Numbered from the stretch's first letter, positions 48,234-58,333 are shown. The stretch: 64,000 bases of DNA from Paludibacteraceae bacterium (GCA_017471285.1 JAFUUZ010000054.1:1-64000); one strand, 5' to 3'. Made by a program: numbers and translations. Notes: generated by a model not told the origin, from the sequence alone.

Positions 48234-49151
48234 TTAGTTGAGTTTCACCTCAAGCATTGGAGCCGCACCGTCCGTTACGTGAGTCTCAGGCAGGTTTCCA
48301 ACCTCTCCATTCCATCCGGGAGCTTGTGCTAAGACGCCAATTTTGCATTTATTGAAATTAGGAATACTTGCGCGCATGAGTTTACCCTCAATTGCCTTGT
48401 CACCGTTAGCAAGACGTTTGATCTCAGATAATGTGTATGCACCTTCTGCATCCAATGCATCCCAACTCCATGCAGTTTGGTCTCCGCCATCAACAAAAGA
48501 GAAGAAGTCTGGCCACCACAATTCTTGTTCGGTCTCGGTATCAATATCGGTACCGCCCTCGATTAAGATGTCTGCGCCAGCATCAGCCCACAACCAACTT
48601 GCATGGCCCGTAGTAGCATCGTCATCCGTATTGATGAAGATATCCAGCACGCCTACGGCATCAGCTTCTCCACTATACTGGAGGTAGAAATACAGATAAT
48701 CAGCATCGGAGATGAATTTAATCACATGGAGATCCTCCATGGTTGCATTGTCATCTACCGAAGCCATAGCTAACAGGTCTGCAGGCAGGTTGTCCCAGTC
48801 AGCAAAATCACCGTCAACCTTGATCTCGAAAGCTTTCTTTTCAAGTACTACGTTGTCGGTCATGGAGTTCTCACCAGCTTTGTTTTTAGCGGTCAGTTTC
48901 ACAGCATAGGTGCCTGCTTCTGCATACTCGTGAACAGGATTCTCCTCTGCGGAAATTTCGCTACCATCACCGAAATCCCAAGCATAGGTCTCGGCATTAA
49001 GAGACTTGTTCTGGAAAGTAACTTTCATGCCGTCCACATCATATGTGAAACGTGCTTTCGGAGCTTCTCCTGCATTTTCGTTGTTCTTACAAGATACAGC
49101 AAAAATGGCTACAAATGCAAGAATACTTGCAAAAATTAAACTTTTTTTCAT
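48234..49151 (-). CDS. PKD-domain lipoprotein with CBM9-like region
   Basis: 305 residues. Lipoprotein signal MKKSLIFASILAFVAIFAVSC. A PKD domain occupies about 33-105 (FQNKSLNAETYAWDFGDGSE, GTYAVKLTAKNKAG). A CBM9/DOMON-like sandwich follows at about 110-305 (VDGDFADWDNLPADL, DADYLYFYLQYSGEAD, GVLDIFINTDDD). Position after SusD is that of SusE/SusF-type surface glycan-binding proteins, so a glycan-binding role is inferred. Confidence 0.85.
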   Translation of the reverse strand: MKKSLIFASILAFVAIFAVSCKNNENAGEAPKARFTYDVDGMKVTFQNKSLNAETYAWDFGDGSEISAEENPVHEYAEAGTYAVKLTAKNKAGENSMTDNVVLEKKAFEIKVDGDFADWDNLPADLLAMASVDDNATMEDLHVIKFISDADYLYFYLQYSGEADAVGVLDIFINTDDDATTGHASWLWADAGADILIEGGTDIDTETEQELWWPDFFSFVDGGDQTAWSWDALDAEGAYTLSEIKRLANGDKAIEGKLMRASIPNFNKCKIGVLAQAPGWNGEVGNLPETHVTDGAAPMLEVKLN

Positions 49152-49208
49152 GATTGTTTAAATTTTAGAATTAATAAATAAAACGTTTGATTTATTAATC
49201 ACGGCCAA

Positions 49209-50918
49209 TTAATAACCGGGATTTTGGGGTATATGGCTAACCGATGTCTCTACATAAGGAATCGGATATTGCACCTTGTCGGCAGTATATGGCACAACTT
49301 CCCAAGGATGGATACCGGGGAAGCGTCGGTCCATATCCCGCTCATTACGGTAAACGTCGAAGTATCTGTGTCCTTCGAAAGCCAGCTCCATACGGCGCTC
49401 ATCCAAAACAACATCCAATGCATTGTCATAGCCGTGCATTTTACCGGTTTCAAACATGCCTTCATCCGGAATACCGGCACGCGCACGGATGGCATTCACA
49501 TCCGTCAATGCGGCAGCAGCATTGCCCAATTTGGCATTCGCTTCAGCCCGATTCAGTACTATCTCCGCCCAACGCAAGAATACCGGCGAAGAAAGCATCG
49601 GATCACCACCCTGATAACTGAACTTGGTAACAAAATAGTTCGGATTATTGAAGCGGCAAAGCGGATATTTGTCATATAGGCGTGCCGCACATTGTTCTCC
49701 TCCGTATGTTACGAAATAGAGTGTATATTCGCCGCTTGCATCCGGTTGGTTCATACCGTTTACTTTCACCTCGTTGATACGGTATGTCTTCCCATCTATT
49801 TCACAATATTTTCCTTCTCCATCAGTCTTCAGTTCTGCAAAGATATTACTTCTAAACTCATCTCCATCGGATTTTATAGGGAAGGAGACAACCGCCTTGC
49901 CACATAAAGGCAGGCGAGTATCGGTCTCTATTTGCAACTGGATATAACTCAGTCGCTTATCCATCGGGTAGCGCTCATAGAGATCAAGCAGCGGGTTACT
50001 GGCATATACTTCTCCCCAGCCTCCTCCGTCACCATTATACATACTGCCAATACTACCAGAACCACGCGTTTCAAGAGCAGTATGGGCACTTGCGAATAAT
50101 GTCTCCTTACGATCTAATGCATTGGCAAAATAGGTCGGATAATCAGCATCCAAATATGTAATAGGATCGCCCATTTCAGCAATCACATCCAGCACTTTCT
50201 GATTTTCTCCCATATAGAGGTATACGCGGCTCAACAAACCGAGTGCAGCATTCTTAGTGGCATAACCCGGACTCCCTTGATGTCTCGGAGCTTTCATCAG
50301 TTCAGCGGCCTTGATAAGGTCGGCAACCACCTGATTATACACCTCTCCTACAGTAGCGCGTGTAGGATTTTCGGAACTTGTGCTGGTACGCAGGATCACC
50401 CCCATGTTGTCGGGACCGAGGACATAGGGTTTGGCGAAGAGATTAACCAGATTAAAATGCACCATAGCGCGCAGGAAATAGGCTTCACCTATCAGTTGAT
50501 CAGCCGTGGTGGATTGTCCCTCTTTCAGCCCCTCAATCACATTGTTTGCAGTAAATATGATCTTATATCCGATCCACCAAAGATGACTATTATTTTTGAG
50601 ATTTGCAGTCATCTTGTAACAGGTGGCTTCATATAAGTTATCCGTAGTACGTCCCGAAAGACAAGTATTGTCTGCGGGGAACTCTGCCATTTGGAAAAAA
50701 TGTCTTACATACGTATTACCGGAGGCATATGGATCTACGTAGTCGTACTCTTCTTTGAACATGGTATAGCAACCATCTATGACGGATGCGGCTCCAGATT
50801 CATCTGCGAAAAGTACACTGGCATTCAACTCATCCGAAGGGAAGTAGTCGAGATTGCAACTTGCCAAACCGAACACCATTCCAAGTGCTACGGTTAAATA
50901 TAATGCTTTTGTTTTCAT
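49209..50918 (-). CDS. SusD/RagB-family glycan-binding lipoprotein
   Basis: 569 residues. Lipoprotein signal with ...FGLASC, then NLDYFPSDELNAS. Typical SusD features: YTMFKEEYDYVDPY, QLIGEAYFLRAMVHFNLVNLFAKPY (TPR-like helices) and the C-terminal LDERRMELAFEGHRYFDVYR. It caps the SusC transporter on the cell surface and binds glycan. The gene follows susC by 33 bases. Confidence 0.95.
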   Translation of the reverse strand: MKTKALYLTVALGMVFGLASCNLDYFPSDELNASVLFADESGAASVIDGCYTMFKEEYDYVDPYASGNTYVRHFFQMAEFPADNTCLSGRTTDNLYEATCYKMTANLKNNSHLWWIGYKIIFTANNVIEGLKEGQSTTADQLIGEAYFLRAMVHFNLVNLFAKPYVLGPDNMGVILRTSTSSENPTRATVGEVYNQVVADLIKAAELMKAPRHQGSPGYATKNAALGLLSRVYLYMGENQKVLDVIAEMGDPITYLDADYPTYFANALDRKETLFASAHTALETRGSGSIGSMYNGDGGGWGEVYASNPLLDLYERYPMDKRLSYIQLQIETDTRLPLCGKAVVSFPIKSDGDEFRSNIFAELKTDGEGKYCEIDGKTYRINEVKVNGMNQPDASGEYTLYFVTYGGEQCAARLYDKYPLCRFNNPNYFVTKFSYQGGDPMLSSPVFLRWAEIVLNRAEANAKLGNAAAALTDVNAIRARAGIPDEGMFETGKMHGYDNALDVVLDERRMELAFEGHRYFDVYRNERDMDRRFPGIHPWEVVPYTADKVQYPIPYVETSVSHIPQNPGY

Positions 50919-50951
50919 AACAAATATTAATTTTTAATTATTAATTATTCA

Positions 50952-53930
50952 TTAGAACTCAATCTCAATACCGCCCACGATATTACGTGCAACCGGATAT
51001 TGATCAGTGTACATGCCTGCGGTGCTGCCACCACTCGTGGAAATACTTACCTCAGGATCCATACCCGAGAATTTAGTAGCCGTTGCAATATTGTCCGCCG
51101 AAACGAAAACACGAAGTTTGCTCATGTATTTCTTCGGAATCAATGTAGCGCAGAAGTCGTAACTGAGTGTGATGTTCTTCAGGCGGAAGAAACTACCATC
51201 CTCCAAATAACGTGAAGAAGGACTATTGGAATCTTGGTTGCCGTAAAGCACTGCCTTAGGGTGAGTTGCCTCATCTCCAGGGAACTCCCAACGAGTCCAG
51301 CCAAACTTATTGTTTTGTAGTGAATATTGGTTAAAGCCTGCATATGCACCATCTGCATCCAATGACTGGCGAGTGTAATTATACACCTTATTGCCATAAG
51401 TGAAACATGTATTGATGCTAAGGCTCAGTCCCTTCCAGCTGATTTGCGTATTCAGTCCCCCCTGGAACAGCGGCGTGGCTTTACCTACCGCCTTCGGGTT
51501 GGTAGCGCTATAGTTATTCGTGGTTGTCTTATTTCCCTCCGCATCAAGCACATACTCACCATCAGCGTCGACGACGTACCAAAGCGGGTCACCGTTAGCA
51601 GGATCTACACCTGCCCACTCACGCAGATACCATGTATAGACATCTTGTCCCTCTTTTACCTGCTGTGAGGAATTGATACCTTGGGTAAATGGAATGTGAT
51701 CCGGTATGTTTACTACGCGGTTTTTGTTAAAGCCAATATTAAAACCTATATCCCAACGCAGATCCTTTATCTTTAGTACTTGTGCATCCAGACGATACTC
51801 AATACCTTGGTTACGTACCGTACCGGCATTCTTGGTAACATACTGGAATCCAGATGATGGCTCCACGGGCACATTCAGCAACAGACCGGTATTATCCGTA
51901 TTATAGAGGTCAAGGGACATATCGATACGGTCAATGAAGGTCAAATCCACCCCAACAGCAGCCATATTCGCCGTTTCCCAATGTAGTAACGGATTGCTCA
52001 TTCGTGTGGGAACAGCTGATGTTACGTTATTATACGATGCTCCTAATGAATAAGTAGCTAGATAACTATAAGGCGGGATATTATTATTACCCGTTACACC
52101 ATAACTTGCACGCAGTTTCAAGAAGGAGACAACTTTCTGGTCCTTCATAAACTTTTCATTGGAAATCAACCAGCTTGCCGCTACGGACGGGAAATAACCT
52201 ACACGATTCTTCGGAGCAAATATAGAACTTGCCTCTGCTCGGAAAGTAGCATTGATGAAATAACGCTTGCCATAGTCATAACCGGCTTGGATAAATGCTG
52301 CCCAACTGGCACCGGGTACTACATAACCTGACACCTCTTGCGGAACTGTAGCATTAAGAGCATCTACACCATTCGGCATTCCTTTTCCTCCAGCTACGGT
52401 ATATTCACTCTTCCATACGCCATATTCATGGCCTACCATTCCGTTCACAGAGTGAGCACCCCATTGATATTGGGCTTTTAAAATATTAGTGGTTCCAAAA
52501 GAATTAGATACATCCATGGAGTTCTCCAGATAGGCGTCGGGATACTCCGGATGGAACGTGCGAGGATCCATATAAGTAATCCATTTGCCGTTACTATGCG
52601 AGAAACGGTTGCTCGATTGGAGAGTTAACCAATCCGTAATATGGAAATTAAGTTGTAAATCCGCACCCATCGAAAGACCTGTACCTTTTGAATAGTCGTA
52701 TAGGGTATTATGGAGTGCATTCCATTTATCTTGGGAATACCATTTCCCACCATCCGGGCGTTTAGCTGAATTGATATACACTGGATTTCCTTCTGCGTCG
52801 TAAGGGTTATCCCAAGGCATCTTGTAGTATGCATCGTTCATTTGACGCCATGAAGATTCGCCTCTTGTGGTTGATTTATCAAAATATGCATTCACCTTCA
52901 TATCTAACCATTTGAACACTTCTGCATTTAGGTTGACACGACCGGAGAATTTCTCAAAACCGGTATTAATAAATGTACCCTCTTGATTATAGTAGTTGAA
53001 CGAAGCATAGTAGCCCAACTTTTGACCACCACCAGCTACAGAGATATAGTAGTCTTGCGTCACACCATTTTTGAAGAATGCATTTTGCCAATTGTAATTT
53101 TGATCCAACAACTCGATAGGGCGTTCGTCTCTAAAGGTCGAAGGAGAATACATAGATTTATGCAGGTAGTACAACTCCTCGGACTCCATGAGTTTGAAGT
53201 TACCAAACAGAGGTTGTGTTGAGCCAGCTGTTGCTCGAACAGTTACGTGTGCCTTCTCGTTACGTTTTCCGGATTTAGTGGTTACAACAATAACACCACC
53301 TGCTGCAGCGGCACCGTAAATACCCGTAGCACCGGCATCCTTCAATACAGAAATCGTCTCTACATCGTTTGGGTTGAACTGGCCACCCATCACACCATCG
53401 ACCACATATACAGGGTCGGAAGCAGCGGTGATAGAACCTGTTCCTCGGATACGAATCTGAGCGTTAGCACCCGGTTGACCGGTCGAGTTACTGATCTGCA
53501 CACCGGCAATCTTACCTTGCAACATCGTTCCCACGTCGCTTGTCGTTACATCCGTCAAAGCATCTGCACTTACCGTTACTACGGCTGAACTCAACTCGGC
53601 TTTCTTGACAGCCGAATAACCAAGGGAGACTACTTCTTGAAGCTGCTGAGCATCGGTCTCCATGATAATGTTCATGTCCGATACCGCCCGCAACTCAATG
53701 GTCTTGTAGCCCATGTACGACAATTGGAGTGTCGCTTTGTCGGGTACTGTGAGTGAGAAGTTTCCGTCGAAATCGGTTACTGTTCCGGTTGATGTACCCA
53801 TCACCAGAATACTCACGCCAATCATCGGCTCCGATGTGTCAGCATCGATAACCTTACCTTTTACGTTGATGTCCGCGAAAGCAGAAACACCAACTAAGAG
53901 GCTGAGAAAGATTGTCTGAAATCGTTTCAT
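50952..53930 (-). CDS. SusC/RagA-family TonB-linked outer-membrane transporter
   Basis: 992 residues. A signal peptide (LLVGVSAFA) is followed by a carboxypeptidase-like N-terminal domain (INVKGKVIDADTSEPMIGVS) and a plug (TDVTTSDVGTMLQGKIAGV, PNDVETISVLKDAGATGIYG). The barrel ends RNIVGGIEIEF. It imports oligosaccharides across the outer membrane using TonB energy, paired with the adjacent SusD. No ECF anti-sigma extension is present; regulation is more likely by the divergent DeoR protein. Confidence 0.96.
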   Translation of the reverse strand: MKRFQTIFLSLLVGVSAFADINVKGKVIDADTSEPMIGVSILVMGTSTGTVTDFDGNFSLTVPDKATLQLSYMGYKTIELRAVSDMNIIMETDAQQLQEVVSLGYSAVKKAELSSAVVTVSADALTDVTTSDVGTMLQGKIAGVQISNSTGQPGANAQIRIRGTGSITAASDPVYVVDGVMGGQFNPNDVETISVLKDAGATGIYGAAAAGGVIVVTTKSGKRNEKAHVTVRATAGSTQPLFGNFKLMESEELYYLHKSMYSPSTFRDERPIELLDQNYNWQNAFFKNGVTQDYYISVAGGGQKLGYYASFNYYNQEGTFINTGFEKFSGRVNLNAEVFKWLDMKVNAYFDKSTTRGESSWRQMNDAYYKMPWDNPYDAEGNPVYINSAKRPDGGKWYSQDKWNALHNTLYDYSKGTGLSMGADLQLNFHITDWLTLQSSNRFSHSNGKWITYMDPRTFHPEYPDAYLENSMDVSNSFGTTNILKAQYQWGAHSVNGMVGHEYGVWKSEYTVAGGKGMPNGVDALNATVPQEVSGYVVPGASWAAFIQAGYDYGKRYFINATFRAEASSIFAPKNRVGYFPSVAASWLISNEKFMKDQKVVSFLKLRASYGVTGNNNIPPYSYLATYSLGASYNNVTSAVPTRMSNPLLHWETANMAAVGVDLTFIDRIDMSLDLYNTDNTGLLLNVPVEPSSGFQYVTKNAGTVRNQGIEYRLDAQVLKIKDLRWDIGFNIGFNKNRVVNIPDHIPFTQGINSSQQVKEGQDVYTWYLREWAGVDPANGDPLWYVVDADGEYVLDAEGNKTTTNNYSATNPKAVGKATPLFQGGLNTQISWKGLSLSINTCFTYGNKVYNYTRQSLDADGAYAGFNQYSLQNNKFGWTRWEFPGDEATHPKAVLYGNQDSNSPSSRYLEDGSFFRLKNITLSYDFCATLIPKKYMSKLRVFVSADNIATATKFSGMDPEVSISTSGGSTAGMYTDQYPVARNIVGGIEIEF

Positions 53931-53987
53931 GGTTGTTAATTATTTAGTTGATTGTTTTTGGGGCTAGTAGACTAGTATTCTAGTATT

Positions 53988-55925
53988 CTAGTTCTCGATT
54001 AGTTTAAGCAAATAACTTCTGGTGAAGGCGGCATGTATCTTGGGGTTGCTGCCGCTGATTTCGAACTCGCGCGGTTCGTCCGCCGTATATTCGACCGCGG
54101 TATAGGTCTTTGCGGGATCGAGCCCGCGGAGCTCCAATGTACCGTCAAAGGAAGGAACAGGAACGGTAGCTGCGTCCACATGCGCAGGATCCATCGCGCC
54201 TTCCGGAGCGACAGGGTCTATGTAGAAGGCGTAGTACATTGCGCCGTTCTGGCGGATGACGTGTGCCTCCGGGTAATCGAAGCCCCACGTATAGAGATTC
54301 AGATACTCGCCGCGGGCGAGGTTGTTCTCCTTGTATATCTTCATCCATTTGCGGAGCAGTTGCTCTTTCTCCGGCGTAAGAAGGAACGGACCTTCGTTCC
54401 AGTCGGGATTGTCCTTGGGCCACGTGAACTTCGTACCGATGACCGAGCCGGTACCGATCTGCGAAGCGAAGTCGTCGCCACCGTCGGTCAGTTCGATATG
54501 GTCTCCGTAATAAGCGAGCTGCGGCGCCATGGCGGCATAAGCTTTGCGTTTCATACGTACCTGGCGTGAGGACATCGGGTCGGAAGCGACCGCCTGGTTG
54601 ATCTCAGGGATCAAGAAATAGTTGACCGCACATCCGCAGGGGCATACCTGAATGACTGCATCCGGTTTCATAGCACGTGCCTGAGCGTATATCTTACCGA
54701 AATAGGAAGGCATCTGCTCCGGTGCGTCATAGGCGCTGTTGAGGCCCGAAGTCTCATTGTAGTCGGGCATGCAGCAGTTGAGGTGCTGACCGTCGATCTT
54801 AAGACCATCAAAGTTCCAACGTTGGAGGAACATCTGCAGCAGGTCGGTGGTATAAGCATCCACGCCCGGGTTGACCGGCGAGAGATACCAGCTGTCCCAC
54901 CAAGTGATATATTCGTGCGCCCACTCTGCGGTTTTCAGCAGGTACTCCGGATGCTCTTTGACGAGCTTCGTGTCGGGGTCAGCCGCGAGCGGTGCCCACC
55001 ACAGTTTGGCTTTCATGCCCCGTTTGTGTACCTCGTCCGTGATATGGCGCATGTCAGCATCGCCGCCGGGGAAATAAGAGTTGGTGTTCCAGTCGCCTTC
55101 CGCGATCTGGTAGCCGTCATCTATATCCACCCATGTGAATCCGAGTTCCGCCACCTTGTCGAGCGTGCCCAATACCATATCCATCTTAAACGGACGTCCG
55201 TAACCCCATGCGCACCATACCGGTTCGAACGCCTCCGGTTCGGAGGGTTTCATCGTTACGCCTTCGTTAGCTTGCATATAATCCGAGAAGATACGGAGGG
55301 CATTGAAGTAATCGCCCTTGTGCGCCAGGCGGAACGCCTTGAAGCAATGCAGCGTATCGCCCGTAGCCAGCTCGATTGCGTCCGGCAGATCATAGCGGAG
55401 CGCCATCGTCACTTTGTTGTCATACCGTTTCCATTCTACCGGCATGGAGATCATGCGGAGAACCGGCTCAAAGAGACCGATAGCCATACCGCCGTCCCGC
55501 TGCCAGAGATCCACCACCGGAATACCGCCTCCGTAATCGGAGTTGTTCATACCGAGGTAGTTGTCCTTTTGGAAGCCTTCCGTTACAGGCAGTACCCAGT
55601 CCATGCGGGCGCTCGTGCTGCTCGGCTGGAGCGACCAAACGACGGTGTCTTTGGGCTCCATTTCCGTGCGACATAGTTCGTAGGCCTTGACGGTAACAGG
55701 TTTGCCCTCGTTGACGAAGAAGGTCTCCACCACTTCCAGACCCTCTACACCTTGTACCGGCGTGATCGTCTGATGCTTCACAACGCGCAGACCGTTCTCG
55801 CTGTACGGGAACGACTGCATGTCCGCTTCGGCGCAGATGAGACGCTCAGTGTCCGGCTTCGGAGAGCAGGCATTCAGGCAAAAGACCGCTGCGCTCAAAG
55901 ATATAAGATAAAAGACTTTCTTCAT
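53988..55925 (-). CDS. GH36-like alpha-galactosidase lipoprotein
   Basis: 645 residues. Lipoprotein signal MKKVFYLISLSAAVFCLNAC. An N-terminal beta-supersandwich (about 30-230) precedes a (beta/alpha)8 barrel: FTWVDIDDGYQIAEGDWN, AKLWWAPLAADP. The nucleophile is D378 in GLKIDGQHLN and the probable acid/base is D449 in ASDPMSSRQVRMK. A C-terminal sandwich follows. The family removes terminal alpha-galactose with retention. The TAG stop and the next 30 bases lie in an 8-bp repeat (CTAGTATT). First glycosidase of the locus. Confidence 0.88.
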   Translation of the reverse strand: MKKVFYLISLSAAVFCLNACSPKPDTERLICAEADMQSFPYSENGLRVVKHQTITPVQGVEGLEVVETFFVNEGKPVTVKAYELCRTEMEPKDTVVWSLQPSSTSARMDWVLPVTEGFQKDNYLGMNNSDYGGGIPVVDLWQRDGGMAIGLFEPVLRMISMPVEWKRYDNKVTMALRYDLPDAIELATGDTLHCFKAFRLAHKGDYFNALRIFSDYMQANEGVTMKPSEPEAFEPVWCAWGYGRPFKMDMVLGTLDKVAELGFTWVDIDDGYQIAEGDWNTNSYFPGGDADMRHITDEVHKRGMKAKLWWAPLAADPDTKLVKEHPEYLLKTAEWAHEYITWWDSWYLSPVNPGVDAYTTDLLQMFLQRWNFDGLKIDGQHLNCCMPDYNETSGLNSAYDAPEQMPSYFGKIYAQARAMKPDAVIQVCPCGCAVNYFLIPEINQAVASDPMSSRQVRMKRKAYAAMAPQLAYYGDHIELTDGGDDFASQIGTGSVIGTKFTWPKDNPDWNEGPFLLTPEKEQLLRKWMKIYKENNLARGEYLNLYTWGFDYPEAHVIRQNGAMYYAFYIDPVAPEGAMDPAHVDAATVPVPSFDGTLELRGLDPAKTYTAVEYTADEPREFEISGSNPKIHAAFTRSYLLKLIEN

Positions 55926-55937
55926 AGGATGGTGTGT

Positions 55938-57044
55938 TTATTTATATTCCGTGAGGATACGGGCGGCGTTGTCGTGATAGATCTTTTTCAGGACTTCGTC
56001 CGGGAGGTTGAATCCGGAGAGCGCCCAGTGGTAACCGAGCTCCGGGCAATAGAAATGCTCGTCGTTGGTCTCCAGAACACGGAAAATCGTGCGGTACATC
56101 TCAGGACTCATACCGTTGTCGGTACCGAAGAGCACGCGGTCCTGATACTTAATAAGGAACTCACGCGTAGCGCGCGGCGTGTGCGCGGACTCGGCAACGC
56201 GCGCTGCGATATCTACATACATGTTCGGATATTTGTCCAGCAGCGCACCCAGACGCGGCCAGTCGTGACTCATATTCAGATAGTGGCAAGCGATGAAGAT
56301 CGTGTTCGGGTTCTCGCGAACGGCGTTCTCAAAGGTCTGCACCAAAGCGTTGTAACCCAGGCAGTTGGTGGTATCCACATGCCATGTAACGGCATTAACC
56401 AGACCGTCGTTGGTCTCGTCCATCGGGAGGTACATCCAGTACGGCTCGGCGATATGGATACTGATCGGCATCTTGAGTTCTCCGGCTTTGCGGATAAGCG
56501 GTTGGATACGCGGGTCATCGATATGAATACCTGTTCCGTCTCCGGGACGTGCATACGTGTCGCCTTCACCCTTGTCGCCTAACTCACCTACACCGATAGC
56601 TCCCATCTCATGATAGCGCGCCAGGGTCTCGCAGGCTTTTTGGATACCGGCTTCGCTCATATCCGTGTAGTCGAAGCAGCACCAGAAACGGAAATGGTCC
56701 TTATGCGCATCGTAAGCTGCTACATACTCCTCAAACGGACGACCGATCCACGAGCAATGCATCACTGCGGTGTTGAGGACACCCACTTCATCCATGGTCT
56801 TGCACCACTGGGCAATCTCCTCCTCGGAGGAAGCGTAGTCATGGGCGTGCATATCGATGATGTCGAACTTAGCGCGCTGAACAGCCGTTACGGGGATGTT
56901 GTTGACCACCACCGGAGCAAAATCCTTGAGCAGAATCTTGTCAACAGGATTGGCAGAGGTTTCTTCCGCCGCTTTAGGTCCATTACATGCCGCCATAACG
57001 ATTGCGGCCGAAACGATAGCTAAGAAATACAATGACTTTTTCAT
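55938..57044 (-). CDS. Amidohydrolase-family lipoprotein
   Basis: 368 residues from the ATG at 57042-57044. Lipoprotein signal MKKSLYFLAIVSAAIVMAAC. An amidohydrolase_2-like barrel has the metal motif FDIIDMHAHDYAS, then GVGELGDKGEGD, ISIHIAEPYW (His), FIACHYLNMS (His) and LFGTDNG (Asp). Related proteins hydrolyse lactones or decarboxylate aromatic acids; the substrate here is unknown. It is the first gene of the glycan locus, with a promoter at 57069-57076 and a leader of about 20 bases. Confidence 0.85.
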   Translation of the reverse strand: MKKSLYFLAIVSAAIVMAACNGPKAAEETSANPVDKILLKDFAPVVVNNIPVTAVQRAKFDIIDMHAHDYASSEEEIAQWCKTMDEVGVLNTAVMHCSWIGRPFEEYVAAYDAHKDHFRFWCCFDYTDMSEAGIQKACETLARYHEMGAIGVGELGDKGEGDTYARPGDGTGIHIDDPRIQPLIRKAGELKMPISIHIAEPYWMYLPMDETNDGLVNAVTWHVDTTNCLGYNALVQTFENAVRENPNTIFIACHYLNMSHDWPRLGALLDKYPNMYVDIAARVAESAHTPRATREFLIKYQDRVLFGTDNGMSPEMYRTIFRVLETNDEHFYCPELGYHWALSGFNLPDEVLKKIYHDNAARILTEYK

Positions 57045-57068
57045 ATGGCATTTTTCAATTTTGCGGTG

Positions 57069-57268
57069 CAAAATTACTTTTTTTTCTTTAAAAATATATA
57101 ATAATGCAATATGCTCTATAACATATTTTTCGAAACAATACGTTCCGAAACATTGAAATACAATGAGTTAAAGCTTTAAAAATAATCAAAATAGTTATTT
57201 CGTAACGTTTCGAAAAGAGTAACGAAAGTATTTTGATTTGCATATGTCAGGAAAAAGTGTTAATTTTG
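57069..57268. promoter_or_regulatory. Divergent promoter/operator region of the glycan locus and deoR-type gene
   Basis: Minus promoter TAATTTTG at 57069-57076. Plus promoter TTTG (57237-57240) and TAATTTTG (57261-57268) with CATATGTCAGG between. Between the two lie repeated TTCGAAA/TTCCGAAAC/TTTCGTAACG motifs: TTTTTCGAAACA (57126), TTCCGAAACA (57143), TTTCGTAACGTTTCGAAAAG (57198) and GTAACGAAA (57219). They are candidate DeoR-type operators. Confidence 0.6.
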
Positions 57269-57306
57269 CGCCACATTCGTCAGGAGACTTAACAATCTAT
57301 ACTACT

Positions 57307-58083
57307 ATGAATACATCATCAGCTAAAGAGCGTAGAGCTTTGATCTTACGCATGTTGGAGCAACAGGAAGAGGTGTCTGTCGTAGCCCTGAGCCGCGAGA
57401 CCGGTATATCGGAAGTAACGATACGAAAGGATCTTACGATTCTTCAGTCGCGTCACCTGCTATTGCGCACGCGCGGCGGAGCGATGCGCAAGCCCGTGGA
57501 GAACCCGAATGAGGATACCGCTATCTCCAAGAAGCGGATGTTCAATTTCAAGGAGAAAGAGCGTATCGGTCTGGAGGCGGTGAAGATGATCAAGGAAGGC
57601 GACTATATCATGCTGGATTCGGGCACCACCACGTTAGAGATAGCGAAGCATCTGGATAAGTTTCAGCACTTGCGGATTCTGACCAACTCCATGAATATCG
57701 CCACGGAGCTACTGGGTTACAAGCGTTTCGACATCGTCCTTTTAGGCGGCAACGTGCGTGTGAACAGCCATTCCGTAGTAGGACCGTTAGCACTCTCCGT
57801 TCTGCGTAATTTCAACCGGTACAAACTGTTTCTGGGTGTAGATTCTTTCTCGTTCGAGAACGGCGTCTCGACGCCGAACATGGAGGAAGCGCTATTGAAC
57901 CAGATGATGATTCAGCAGGCAGAGAGAGTGATAGCCGTTTTCGATTCGTCCAAATTCAACAAACGGAGTTACGTCCATATCGCCAATGCCACGGAGCTGG
58001 ATTGTATCATCACCGACCAGGCCATCCCGACGGGTATGATCTCCAAGCTGAAATCCGCGGGTATAGAGGTACGGATTGTATAA
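57307..58083 (+). CDS. DeoR/GlpR-family transcriptional regulator
   Basis: 258 residues from the ATG at 57307; the longer frame runs through the promoter. N-terminal winged HTH (about 7-56: RRALILRMLEQQEEVSVVAL, SRETGISEVTIRKDL). C-terminal DeoR sensor domain (about 80-235) with IMLDSGTTTLEIAKHL, LTNSMNIATELL, VLLGGNVRVNSHSVVGP and GVDSFSFENGVSTPN. Such regulators usually sense phosphorylated sugars. Divergent from the amidohydrolase/GH36/SusCD genes and probably their repressor; motif-rich DNA lies between. Confidence 0.92.
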   Translation: MNTSSAKERRALILRMLEQQEEVSVVALSRETGISEVTIRKDLTILQSRHLLLRTRGGAMRKPVENPNEDTAISKKRMFNFKEKERIGLEAVKMIKEGDYIMLDSGTTTLEIAKHLDKFQHLRILTNSMNIATELLGYKRFDIVLLGGNVRVNSHSVVGPLALSVLRNFNRYKLFLGVDSFSFENGVSTPNMEEALLNQMMIQQAERVIAVFDSSKFNKRSYVHIANATELDCIITDQAIPTGMISKLKSAGIEVRIV

Positions 58084-58110
58084 GAGCGTTACCCGTTGAA
58101 ACGAGTGATA

Positions 58111-58146
58111 GAACCACGCCGAGAAGCCGGCGTGGTTCTTTTTTGG
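58111..58146 (+). terminator. Terminator of the DeoR-type gene
   Basis: GAACCACGCC and GGCGTGGTTC around GAGAAGCC, followed by TTTTTT. Confidence 0.9.
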
Positions 58147-58149
58147 TAC

Positions 58150-58333
58150 CGCTGTGAAGCGCTTACTAACTAACCAATCACCAACGAATCACTAAAGAAT
58201 CACCAAAGATTATCTAATAGATTACAGCAGGATAAGAGGGGAGTAACTCGCGCAAAGATGCGCGAGAAATGCACGGGGAAGGACGAAAGGAGGCCCCCCC
58301 TGCCCCCTAAAGGGGGAAGGGGGGAGGGAGTTG
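58150..58333. repeat. Short tandem repeats and REP-like palindrome
   Basis: AACCAATCACCAACGAATCA, CTAAAGAATCACC and similar 7- to 12-mers (58165-58215) are followed by a pyrimidine/purine palindrome (GGCCCCCCCTGCCCCCTAAA, GGGGGAAGGGGGGAGGG; 58291-58330) that ends at the stop of the next gene. It is a relative of the elements inside the giant gene. No gene seen here. Confidence 0.6.

Noticed and set aside
57238..57306. Longer start for the DeoR regulator
   Set aside because: The extension covers the promoter -7 box (57261-57268).
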